10,610 bases of DNA from Cycloclasticus sp. GTDB lineage: Bacteria; Pseudomonadota; Gammaproteobacteria; Methylococcales; Cycloclasticaceae. The stretch is taken from assembly GCA_019090295.1 (NCBI GenBank), contig JAHRWG010000077.1:1-10610 (forward strand), given 5' to 3'. Below are positions 1-7,293 of this stretch, piece after piece; position 1 is the first letter of the stretch, and each line of letters begins with the position of its first letter. Position numbers and translations under genes: made by a program. The notes below the pieces were generated by a model. That model did not search any database and had not been told where the DNA came from. It was given only the letters and a program-made list of their open reading frames with translations.

Positions 1-24
1 AAATATTTAAATAAATTAATACAT

Positions 25-57
25 AAAAAAAGCCACTGCCATAATGGCAGTGGCTTT
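25..57 (-). terminator. Rho-independent terminator of the phasin gene
   Basis: A perfect 10-bp inverted repeat (31-40 with 46-55) with a 5-nt loop (41-45) can be extended by two A-T pairs to 12 bp. Read on the minus strand, the stem is followed directly by a run of seven T (25-31 on the plus strand are all A). This is a textbook intrinsic terminator, 24 nt past the phasin stop codon. On the plus strand it is followed by only three T, so it should work mainly for the phasin transcript. Confidence 0.93.
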
Positions 58-81
58 AAATTAACACGTAGAAAAAGGGTG

Positions 82-405
82 TTATTTCTTTGGTGCAAAT
101 GCAGATGCACTGTCTTTAACGATATTTAAAATTTGCTCGTTGTAAGACTTAGTATCTTCAAACAATGACTTACCATCTGAAATAGCTTTTTCAAGGCCAG
201 TTTGTGCCAGTTCAACCTGCTCTTTAGCAAATGCATTGAATGCTTCAGGGTCCTTAATGTTTGAAGCAGACTTTAAACGAGCTTCAGTTAGTTCACTATA
301 GTTTTTAACAGCTTCTTGTTGAGCAGCCGCTAGTTTCTCGAATTGTGTTTTATTTAATTCAATTAGTTTTTTAATAGGGTCAGCAAATGCATTAAAGTCA
401 TTCAT
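82..405 (-). CDS. Phasin family protein (PHA granule-associated)
   Basis: This 107-residue protein resembles the short phasins (Phasin_2 / TIGR01841 type) that coat polyhydroxyalkanoate granules in the cytoplasm and control granule size and number. It opens with an N-terminal FNAFADPIKKLIELN segment. The rest is almost entirely helix-forming, with regularly spaced hydrophobic residues, many A, K, E and Q, no cysteine, and no signal peptide or membrane span. A second 'AFNAFAKEQVELAQ' segment (residues 55-68) echoes the start. It ends in a small Ala/Pro/Lys tail, as is common in the family. The start is ATG at 405 with only a weak GGAC ribosome site. It lies 68 bp downstream of pyrF on the same strand, but has its own promoter and a strong terminator, so it is probably a separate, highly expressed monocistron. 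No PHA synthase is in the window, so the role in PHA storage is inferred from family resemblance. Confidence 0.88.
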   Translation of the reverse strand: MNDFNAFADPIKKLIELNKTQFEKLAAAQQEAVKNYSELTEARLKSASNIKDPEAFNAFAKEQVELAQTGLEKAISDGKSLFEDTKSYNEQILNIVKDSASAFAPKK

Positions 406-436
406 AATATTTTGTCCAGTTATTTAAGTTGACGTT

Positions 437-465
437 AGTATAGATCATCTTATATTGCGTTGCAA
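437..465 (-). promoter_or_regulatory. Sigma-70 promoter of the phasin gene
   Basis: Read on the minus strand, TTGCAA (465-460) and TATACT (442-437) are separated by exactly 17 nt. This predicts a transcript start near 430, giving a leader of about 25 nt before the ATG at 405. Both hexamers lie between the pyrF stop codon (474-476) and the phasin start, so the phasin can be transcribed independently of pyrF. This was recognised by consensus match only. Confidence 0.7.
455..465. promoter_or_regulatory. Candidate operator (TTGC-N3-GCAA) over the phasin -35
   Basis: The 11-bp sequence TTGCAACGCAA on the minus strand is an inverted repeat of TTGC around three bases, and it completely covers the -35 hexamer. 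The PHA regulator PhaR is reported to bind TGC-rich sites of the form CTGC-N3-GCAG in some PHA producers and to repress phasin genes. The core TGC-N3-GCA is the same here. The assignment to PhaR is inference, and a short repeat like this could occur by chance. Confidence 0.35.
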
Positions 466-473
466 CATTTTGC

Positions 474-1193
474 CTATTCAAACACTGCCTTAATGGTTTC
501 TTGAATATCCAACGCTGCTTGCCGTGGGTTTTCCGCATCACGGATAGGTCGCCCAACAACAATATGGTCGGCACCATTATGAAAAGCTTGCTCAACGCTA
601 ACAACGCGTTTTTGGTCATCATCTGGGCGATTATCAACCGGGCGAATGCCCGGTGAGACAATAAGAAAGTTTTGTCCCAAGGAGTTGCGTAAGCCAGGTG
701 CTTCAAGCCCAGAGGAAATAACACCGTCACAACCTAGTTCAATGGCGCGTTTTGCACGTGAAGTCACTAATTCTTCAACATCACATTTAAAACCAAGGTC
801 ATCTAGGTCTCCACGGTCAAGACTGGTCAATACAGTAACAGCCAATACTTTTAGCTCACCCTTTTGTTCGGCTGCGGCTTGCATAATGGCATTGTTGCCA
901 TGAATGGTGACAAAGTCGACCTTCTTATTGCTCAATTGCTTTACCGCACGACCAACAGTTGCCGGTACATCAAAAAACTTAAGGTCAACAAAAATACGTT
1001 TTTGTTGTTCGTTTAGCCAGTCAATAAGCTCAAAGTAATCACCCGACATAAAAAGTTCAAGGCCAATTTTGTAAAAAATAACACTATCACCTAATTGACG
1101 GACTAATTCCTTAGCAGCTGGTATATTGGGTACATCAAGAGCAACAATAAGACGCTCATTAACAGGGATTGGTTTACTGGATATCCATGACAT
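474..1193 (-). CDS. pyrF: Orotidine 5'-phosphate decarboxylase
   Basis: This cytoplasmic enzyme catalyses the last step of de novo pyrimidine synthesis, OMP to UMP plus CO2. The 239-residue protein has the usual length of the bacterial class I enzyme and a complete TIM-barrel motif set. It starts with LIVALDVPN (residues 15-23), and K42 lies in the FYKIGLELF strand. The catalytic DLKFFD motif supplies D70, K72 and D75. Phosphate-binding loops follow at SPGIRP (180-185) and VVGRPI (212-217). The ATG at 1193 is preceded on the minus strand by GAGGAG with a spacing of 9 nt, which fixes the start. It diverges from the large sensor gene across a 183-bp gap, and its own -10 (TATAAT) is visible there. 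No terminator separates it from the phasin gene, so some readthrough into that gene is possible. Confidence 0.97.
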   Translation of the reverse strand: MSWISSKPIPVNERLIVALDVPNIPAAKELVRQLGDSVIFYKIGLELFMSGDYFELIDWLNEQQKRIFVDLKFFDVPATVGRAVKQLSNKKVDFVTIHGNNAIMQAAAEQKGELKVLAVTVLTSLDRGDLDDLGFKCDVEELVTSRAKRAIELGCDGVISSGLEAPGLRNSLGQNFLIVSPGIRPVDNRPDDDQKRVVSVEQAFHNGADHIVVGRPIRDAENPRQAALDIQETIKAVFE

Positions 1194-1202
1194 GCTCAGT
1201 CA

Positions 1203-1208
1203 CTCCTC
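1203..1208 (-). promoter_or_regulatory. Ribosome binding site of pyrF
   Basis: GAGGAG on the minus strand lies 9 nt before the ATG at 1193. It is a strong Shine-Dalgarno match and selects this start for pyrF. Confidence 0.8.
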
Positions 1209-1226
1209 AAATTTTAATTAAGGCCT

Positions 1227-1256
1227 ATTATAGCGATGTGGAATGCCCTTGCTGAA
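1227..1256 (-). promoter_or_regulatory. Candidate pyrF promoter
   Basis: A perfect TATAAT (1232-1227 on the minus strand) lies 34 nt upstream of the pyrF start codon. The -35 is poor: the best fit is TTCAGC (1256-1251) with an 18-nt spacer and three of six consensus positions. The -10 is convincing, but the -35 is not. I see no attenuator hairpin with a T-run in the short leader. Confidence 0.5.
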
Positions 1257-1262
1257 AGATTT

Positions 1263-1290
1263 TTAACAATGAGCTAATATTAATTAGAAT
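1263..1290 (+). promoter_or_regulatory. Candidate promoter of the sensor gene
   Basis: TTAACA (1263-1268) and TAGAAT (1285-1290) are separated by 16 nt, and each matches the sigma-70 consensus at five of six positions. Transcription would start near 1297, giving a leader of about 80 nt. The site is back-to-back with the pyrF promoter and does not overlap it. The region is AT-rich, so a chance match is possible. Confidence 0.45.
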
Positions 1291-1376
1291 CATAAGAATA
1301 AACGAATTAAAGCGATAAGCTCTCAAGGGGCTTTTGAACTCGAGGGTTAGAGCTAAGTAGATAACATGGCGATAAA

Positions 1377-4300
1377 ATGACAAAGCAAAAAACTAAAAAA
1401 GGGTTTAATAAACAATTAAATACAACTTTTTTAATTGGCGTTATTTTTTTATCGATCACCTCATCTTTTTTTATTTCTTATATCACTTACGAGCGCCAGC
1501 ATAGTGAGTGGCTTGATCGGGGTGAAACAATAACCGATTCTATCGCTGCTCAAATGTCTGTCCCAGTTGCTACTGGTAGCGCGGAGGGAATGCTGAGCGA
1601 TACATTTCGCTCATACTTGGAACTTTCTAGCGTCCAAAAAATAATTTTATACAATAGTGACTTTGAAGAAACTTTTGCGCTTAAAAAAGATGTTGATTAT
1701 GCAGCGCTTGTTGGCTGGCAGCAGGTCAATTCAACAAGGGGTAGGCTAGAGCGTGAAACGGATAATGCACTGTACTTTGTTTCTAGAGTTGACAGCTTAA
1801 ATCAACGCTCTAGCACGCACTACCTTATGGTGATTACCAGCAAGCCCTCTATATCAGAATATTTACAAGCTGTATTTCTTCCCAATACAGGAATTATTAT
1901 CTTAATAGCGCTTCTTTTGCTCTTGACCATTCGATGGGTAACTCGACAGTTAACAAAGCCTCTTGAAGAATTCTCTTCTATTATGATTCAAGCAGCATCC
2001 GGTGAAACTGGGCTTAGAGCCAGTGAGCAGCGATCGGCTGAGTTAAGTTATATGTCAGAATCCTTTAATCAAATGATGGAAGTTATTGAAATACGTCGAC
2101 AAGAGTTAGAGGAGTCCAGAGATAAGGCGATGCAAACAGCAAAAATAAAATCTGATTTTGCTGCTCATGTTAGTCATGAAATACGTACCCCACTGAACGG
2201 AATTTTGGGAATGGTTAACTTGTTAAAAGAAATGGGTTTGCCGCAGCACCAACATGAATATTTAGAGGTGGCTAGTCGTTCTGGCGATACACTGCTGCAG
2301 ATGATAAATGATGTTTTAGACTTTAGTAAAATGGAATCTGGCGACTTTTCTCTTGAGTTAAAGGACCTTGATTTGAGACTGTTACTGGAGCAACAAGCCC
2401 TTTTATATGCAGAAAGAATTCAAGTGAAGGATTTAGAGCTATGTTTGGATTTGCCAGCAGACGATGTGGTTTTTGTTCGTGGTGATGCAACACGAATTCG
2501 TCAAGTTATTAATAATCTGTTAAGTAATGCAATTAAATTCACATCAAAAGGGCAAATTACTATTTCTTTAAAGATTACGCCAACGTCAAAAGACAGGGCG
2601 GTTATTGATATAGCGGTTATTGATACCGGTATCGGCATCCCGGGTAATGCTTTAGAAAGAATATTTACGCCATTCGGGCAAGTTAGTCAGCAGATTTCAA
2701 ATGATTACGGTGGGACGGGGCTAGGCCTAACCATCGTCAAAAAAATGACGACACTAATGGGTGGGCACGTAGCTGTGGACAGTACGTTGGGCAGTGGTTC
2801 ATGCTTCAAAATATCAATTCCAATGCAAACCTACAGTATTGACTACACCTACCCAGAGAAAGACGTCGCTTTACTAGACGGCAAAAGAGTACTGTTGATA
2901 GAACCTTTTGATACGTCAAAGGCATACATTGAAGGGATGTTAAGCAGTTGGGGTTTAGAATTTGAAACACTAGCAAGTCTAGATGAAGCTATGGCCTACA
3001 TTAAACTAGAGGGTTCATGCGACAGCGCACCAGATATTTGCTTATTTAATATTGATTACAGTAAGGGAGATCTCCAAGGCTTTTTAAGTAACTTTCAGGA
3101 GGCAGGGCTCTTTGCAAAAACGAAGCTCATTCCCATGATCAGGTTTGGCGGTATGTTAAATATTTCTAGTGAGGAAGGTAGCGTCTTTGCGACAACGATT
3201 GACCGGCCGATTAGACACGAAAAGTTCAGGGTTACCTTGCTGGGTGTTTTATCTGAAGTAAAAGGTGCGGCCCAAGAGCAAGTTGCTGATAAGAACTTAC
3301 TGCAGGCTAGTGAGCAGTTTAAACGCATGAAAGTGTTAGTGGTGGATGACAATTTGACAAATCAATTAGTTGTCACTGCAACACTAAAAGAACTCGGTGT
3401 TCAGGCCGATACAGCAATAAATGGACAAGAGGCCATTAATGCCTTCAAGCGAGTTTTTTATGACCTTATATTAATGGATTGCAATATGCCAGTTATGGAT
3501 GGTTATCAAGCAACCGAGGGGATTCGAGCAATAGATAAAGGCTCAAAAGAAACGGTTATTATTGCACTGACCGCAAAAGAGAGTGAAGAGGAGCGAGCTC
3601 GATGCCTTAGCAGTGGAATGAATGATGTTTTGCTGAAGCCTTTTAGGATACCCGAGCTACTTAAAAGCTTTGAAAAAGCATTCGGCTTTACTTTAATGAC
3701 GGAAAACGTTGTGCACCCTGTCATTCAATCGAAAAAAGAGCAGGTGATTGACGAGGAAGTGTATCAAACATTAGCACTTAATACAGGGGACGGCTTAGAG
3801 CAAATTGTTCAAACTTACTTGATTGACGCTCCAATTTATATTGCTAGTTTATTGGCCTCTATGGATATTGGTAACCAGTCAAAAGTTCTTGATTTAACAC
3901 ATAAGATAAAAGGGAGCTCGCGGAATTTAGGTGCCGAAGGCTTAGTGGAGGTTTGTTTAAATATTGAAAAGGCGTGGGCAGCGGATAGTAAAGGGAGAGA
4001 GGCGACCTCGGACTTGTCTGAAAAACTAGAGCACGAATTCTCTTTAGTTGAAGATAACCTGACACATAAATTACAGGTGCTAGAATCGCCTTATTCACCC
4101 CAAAAGAAACGCACTAAGGAAATTGTACTGATTGTGGATGATGATCAAAGTACGCGAATGACGGTTGCTAGTGTATTAGAGCGAGAAGGGTACCAAGTGG
4201 AGTTAGGTAGCAATGGCCGTGAGGCTGTCCAGCTGTTTGAGATGTTGCAACCTAACGTTGTTATCATGGATGCAATGATGCCAATTAAAGATGGCTTTGA

Positions 4301-5801
4301 AGCGTGTAAAGAAATTAAAGCCTTACCGAGTGGTAAGGATGTGCCGATTTTAATTACAACGGCCTTAGAAGGTGAAAAATCAGTAGACTTAGCCTTCCAA
4401 AGTGGCGCAGCAAATTTTGTGCCTAAGCCGATTAACCTGTCTGTTTTACGTCAGCGAGTGAGACGTTTATTGGAAAAACAGTCAGCAGAAAAGCACATTC
4501 AGAAACTAGCCTATATAGACAGCTTAACTGGACTACCTAATAGAGCTGCATTTATTGAACAGTTTCAGCAAGAGTTAACGCATGCTAAAAGGTCAGCAAC
4601 AAAAGCCGTGATCTTTTTTATAGATGTCGATGACTTTAAAACCATCAATGACAGTTTAGGCCATGAAGCAGGGGATGTTCTCCTTAAAGCAATGGCTGGG
4701 CGACTAAAAAACTGTATTCGATCCGGTGATATGCTGGCCCGTCTTGGTGGTGATGAGTTTGTTGTCGTACTGAGTGGTATGGATGAGCAGAAACGTTATG
4801 TAGCTGTTGCAGAATCAATGCTATCGGTCTTAAAAGAGTCGTTTAATATTGTGGGTAATGAGCTTTTTGCCAGTGTCAGCATTGGTATTTCAATCTACCC
4901 AGAGGATGGGCAGTCTAAAGAAATGCTGCTGAAAAATGCGGATACTGCAATGTATCGAGCAAAAGCAGCGGGCCGTAATACTTACCGGACGTACACTCAG
5001 GAAATGAGTGATGTGATTGAAAAAAGAATGCGTGTTGAAACCGACCTTAGGAAGGTGCTCGTTGATAATGAACTGTCGCTTTACTATCAAGCGAAACAAA
5101 ATATGCTGACAGGTGAAGTGATAGGATCCGAAGCATTAGTCCGTTGGCGGCATCGGTTAAGGGGGATGGTCTCGCCCGCAGAATTTATCCCAATTGCTGA
5201 AGAAATGGGTGTGATTAAAGAAATAGGGGCTTGGGTGCTAGATACAGCTTGTGAAACGCATAAAAAATGGCAGCAAGAATATGATTATCAAGGGACTGTT
5301 GCAGTAAATGTGTCAGCGGTCCAGATGACAGAAGATAATTTTGTTGACAGTGTGCAGGCTTGCCTTACTAAGCACCAATTGGCACCTGAGTACTTGGAAC
5401 TTGAAGTGACTGAAACCATGGTGTTGAATGACATTGATGCGATGCTTGAAAAGCTTAACCAAATAAGACGTATGGGCGTTAATATCTCTATTGATGATTT
5501 TGGAACAGGTTACTCATCATTCAGTTACATCAAGCAGCTACCTGCTAACACGCTGAAACTCGATATCGACTTTATACGGGACATTCCTAGTAACAAAGAA
5601 GATATGGCTGTGGTGGATGGCATGATTGTGCTGGCGCATAACCTCGGTATGAAAGTGGTCGCTGAAGGGGTGGAAACACAAGAACAGTACAGTTTTTTAG
5701 CTGAGCGTAAATGCGACTTGATTCAGGGCTACCTAGTGAGTAAGCCCCTGTCAGAAGACTTGTTTTTAGAAAAATACGTCAACATGAAAAGTACTGTATA
5801 A
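1377..5801 (+). CDS. Membrane hybrid sensor kinase with REC-Hpt-REC-GGDEF-EAL output
   Basis: This 1474-residue inner-membrane protein has two membrane spans (about 17-37 and 170-187) flanking an extracytoplasmic sensor of about 130 residues. After HAMP (about 187-240) comes HisKA with phospho-acceptor H267 in SHEIRTP. HATPase_c follows, with N380/N384, DTGIGIP 416-422 and GGTGLGL 445-451. A degenerate receiver spans about 502-625. The second receiver has D657/D658, phospho-acceptor D701, T732 and K754. Hpt carries H842 in HKIKGSS. The third receiver has D921-D923, D965, T994/T995 and K1017. GGDEF lies at 1124-1128 with a product-inhibition site RSGD at 1115-1118. The EAL domain has E1252, N1311, E1343, D1373/D1374, K1394, E1430 and Q1450. 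The kinase half is BarA-like, and the C-terminal half looks like a complete REC-GGDEF-EAL regulator joined near residue 905. It probably converts an envelope signal into cyclic-di-GMP synthesis or breakdown. The start lacks a clear ribosome site, but an in-frame stop at 1362-1364 rules out a longer form, and the next Met is residue 60. Confidence 0.95.
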   Translation: MTKQKTKKGFNKQLNTTFLIGVIFLSITSSFFISYITYERQHSEWLDRGETITDSIAAQMSVPVATGSAEGMLSDTFRSYLELSSVQKIILYNSDFEETFALKKDVDYAALVGWQQVNSTRGRLERETDNALYFVSRVDSLNQRSSTHYLMVITSKPSISEYLQAVFLPNTGIIILIALLLLLTIRWVTRQLTKPLEEFSSIMIQAASGETGLRASEQRSAELSYMSESFNQMMEVIEIRRQELEESRDKAMQTAKIKSDFAAHVSHEIRTPLNGILGMVNLLKEMGLPQHQHEYLEVASRSGDTLLQMINDVLDFSKMESGDFSLELKDLDLRLLLEQQALLYAERIQVKDLELCLDLPADDVVFVRGDATRIRQVINNLLSNAIKFTSKGQITISLKITPTSKDRAVIDIAVIDTGIGIPGNALERIFTPFGQVSQQISNDYGGTGLGLTIVKKMTTLMGGHVAVDSTLGSGSCFKISIPMQTYSIDYTYPEKDVALLDGKRVLLIEPFDTSKAYIEGMLSSWGLEFETLASLDEAMAYIKLEGSCDSAPDICLFNIDYSKGDLQGFLSNFQEAGLFAKTKLIPMIRFGGMLNISSEEGSVFATTIDRPIRHEKFRVTLLGVLSEVKGAAQEQVADKNLLQASEQFKRMKVLVVDDNLTNQLVVTATLKELGVQADTAINGQEAINAFKRVFYDLILMDCNMPVMDGYQATEGIRAIDKGSKETVIIALTAKESEEERARCLSSGMNDVLLKPFRIPELLKSFEKAFGFTLMTENVVHPVIQSKKEQVIDEEVYQTLALNTGDGLEQIVQTYLIDAPIYIASLLASMDIGNQSKVLDLTHKIKGSSRNLGAEGLVEVCLNIEKAWAADSKGREATSDLSEKLEHEFSLVEDNLTHKLQVLESPYSPQKKRTKEIVLIVDDDQSTRMTVASVLEREGYQVELGSNGREAVQLFEMLQPNVVIMDAMMPIKDGFEACKEIKALPSGKDVPILITTALEGEKSVDLAFQSGAANFVPKPINLSVLRQRVRRLLEKQSAEKHIQKLAYIDSLTGLPNRAAFIEQFQQELTHAKRSATKAVIFFIDVDDFKTINDSLGHEAGDVLLKAMAGRLKNCIRSGDMLARLGGDEFVVVLSGMDEQKRYVAVAESMLSVLKESFNIVGNELFASVSIGISIYPEDGQSKEMLLKNADTAMYRAKAAGRNTYRTYTQEMSDVIEKRMRVETDLRKVLVDNELSLYYQAKQNMLTGEVIGSEALVRWRHRLRGMVSPAEFIPIAEEMGVIKEIGAWVLDTACETHKKWQQEYDYQGTVAVNVSAVQMTEDNFVDSVQACLTKHQLAPEYLELEVTETMVLNDIDAMLEKLNQIRRMGVNISIDDFGTGYSSFSYIKQLPANTLKLDIDFIRDIPSNKEDMAVVDGMIVLAHNLGMKVVAEGVETQEQYSFLAERKCDLIQGYLVSKPLSEDLFLEKYVNMKSTV

Positions 5802-5901
5802 GACGGTACTTAATAGTTTAACGGGGTATTTTTGTTGTAAAGATGGCGAGTAGTAGACGGCTCGGTTATTCTAGGCGTTTATGAGGTTTTCTTAAATACT
5901 A

Positions 5902-6468
5902 ATGCATATTATTTATTTACATGGTTTTGCCAGCTCCGCAGCCTCTTTTAAGGCTCAATTAGTTAAAGCTTTCATAAGCCAGTTTGATGAGCACTCTGTG
6001 TTTTTAGCAGACCTACCTGTTGGTCCAAAACAAGCAATAAGCATGGTTGAAGAGCACATACAATCATTGGGAGCAGATGATTGGGCAATGGTTGGAAGTT
6101 CATTGGGCGGTTTTTATACGACTTATTTATGCGAAAAATATCAAAAAAAAGGGGTGCTTATAAACCCTGCTGTTAAAGCGCAGGTATTATTAACCGCTCG
6201 CTTAGGGGATAATGTGAATTATCAAACAGGCAAGCACTTCAGTTTAACCCCAGAACATATAAAGCAACTTGAAGGCATTTATTTGCCCAATCTTAAGTGC
6301 CCGCAAAATTTATTATTGCTGACCCAAACTGCTGATGAAGTATTGGATTACAAAGAGGGTGTTGAATACTATGAAGGCTGTGAACAAGTCATTATAAAAG
6401 GCGGTAACCATGGCTTTGATGACTACGAAAACTATTTAGATAAAACATTAGCGTTTTTAACCAGGTAA
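5902..6468 (+). CDS. yqiA: YqiA/YcfP-family alpha/beta-fold esterase
   Basis: This 188-residue cytoplasmic protein belongs to the small UPF0227 alpha/beta hydrolases. E. coli YqiA hydrolyses short-chain acyl esters in vitro, and the physiological substrate is unknown. It opens with IIYLHGFASS (residues 3-12), the usual oxyanion strand. The nucleophile elbow GSSLGG (65-70) places the serine at S67. The rest of the triad is probably D145 (in LTQTADEVLDY) and H170 (in GGNHGFDDY). Length is normal for the family. The start is ATG 5902, since an in-frame stop lies at 5893-5895. The nearest ribosome-like GAGG (5883-5886) is 15 nt away, so initiation may be weak. It is the first gene of the cluster running to 10365, 6 nt before the DUF2797 gene. 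In E. coli yqiA sits with cpdA and parE, which are absent here. I found no convincing promoter in the 100-bp gap before it. Confidence 0.9.
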   Translation: MHIIYLHGFASSAASFKAQLVKAFISQFDEHSVFLADLPVGPKQAISMVEEHIQSLGADDWAMVGSSLGGFYTTYLCEKYQKKGVLINPAVKAQVLLTARLGDNVNYQTGKHFSLTPEHIKQLEGIYLPNLKCPQNLLLLTQTADEVLDYKEGVEYYEGCEQVIIKGGNHGFDDYENYLDKTLAFLTR

Positions 6469-6474
6469 TAAATT

Positions 6475-7293
6475 ATGAAAGAAGGCCATATACAGAAAAT
6501 GTCGGCAGTACTATCGACACCCGTTGAGTACTCCTTACCAATAGGAGGGGAGCTGGTTTCGCTAAACCCCTATATAGGAAAGACTATAAAGCTATCCTAC
6601 TTAGGGAATATTCACTGTTCAAACTGTGGAAAAAAGACCAAAAAAAGTTACAGCCAAGGCTATTGCTACCCCTGTATGGCGAAGCTTGCACAGTGTGATT
6701 TATGCATTATGAAGCCCGAGACCTGCCATTATCATTTAGGGACGTGCCGCGAGCCTGAATGGGGAGAACAATTTTGTTTTCAAGATCATTATGTTTATCT
6801 GGCTAACTCATCTGGCTTAAAGGTGGGTATTACACGTCACACCCAAGTGCCTACGCGATGGATAGATCAAGGCGCTACACAGGCTTTACCCATCTTTAAA
6901 GTGAAAACACGTTTACAATCTGGACAAGTTGAAACGGTATTAAAACAATACGTGGCGGATAAAACAGATTGGCGGAAAATGTTGAAGGGCATGTCTGAAC
7001 CTAAAGACCTGGTCGAAGAGCGAGACCGTTTATTGGCAATAGCAAGCGAGGAGCTAGAAGCGCTACAAAGAGCTAATGGTGAGGGTCAAATAGAACTCTT
7101 AACAGATGCTAAACCAATTGATATTGAATACCCCGTCTTGGAATACCCAACAAAAGTATCCTCGCTTAACTTCGATAAAAACCCTGTTGTCGAGGGCGTG
7201 CTTATGGGCATTAAAGGGCAATACCTAATACTCGATAAAGGTGTGTTGAATATCCGTAAATTCGGCAGTTATCAGCTTCAATTCGATGCCTAA
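6475..7293 (+). CDS. DUF2797 protein: zinc-binding N-terminus with GIY-YIG-like core
   Basis: I recognise this 272-residue protein as DUF2797, a widespread family with no established function. Nine cysteines cluster in the first 101 residues: CxxC pairs at 48/51, 64/67 and 74/77, then C84, H86, C91 and C101. This is consistent with two structural zinc sites. Next comes YVYLANSSGLKVGITR (106-121), then R128 and E153 in a QVETVLKQYV helix and W166. The spacing resembles the GIY-YIG/T5orf172 nuclease fold: two strands, an Arg, then a helix bearing a catalytic Glu. The C-terminal 80 residues contain a short helix and strands and match nothing I know. The start at 6475 is favoured over Met9 because the 'G-x-(I/L)-x-K-M' opening is family-typical and an AGG lies 9 nt upstream. 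The last 8 nt overlap the cinA-like gene. Nuclease or nucleic-acid function is inference. Confidence 0.88.
   Translation: MKEGHIQKMSAVLSTPVEYSLPIGGELVSLNPYIGKTIKLSYLGNIHCSNCGKKTKKSYSQGYCYPCMAKLAQCDLCIMKPETCHYHLGTCREPEWGEQFCFQDHYVYLANSSGLKVGITRHTQVPTRWIDQGATQALPIFKVKTRLQSGQVETVLKQYVADKTDWRKMLKGMSEPKDLVEERDRLLAIASEELEALQRANGEGQIELLTDAKPIDIEYPVLEYPTKVSSLNFDKNPVVEGVLMGIKGQYLILDKGVLNIRKFGSYQLQFDA

Noticed and set aside
646..903. Open frame of 85 codons on the plus strand opposite pyrF.
   Set aside because: It lies wholly inside the well-supported pyrF gene, has a low-complexity Ser/Pro/Arg composition typical of antisense shadows, and shows no ribosome site.
1318..1354. AGCTCT...AGAGCT inverted repeat in the sensor leader as a riboswitch or operator.
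   Set aside because: Only six pairs flank a 25-nt interior with a poor internal helix. It matches no riboswitch class I know and does not cover the predicted promoter.
5790..5810. Seven-pair hairpin (AGTACTG/CGGTACT) spanning the stop codon of the sensor gene as a terminator.
   Set aside because: It contains a G-T wobble, has low stability, and is not followed by a T-run, so termination between the sensor gene and yqiA is not supported.
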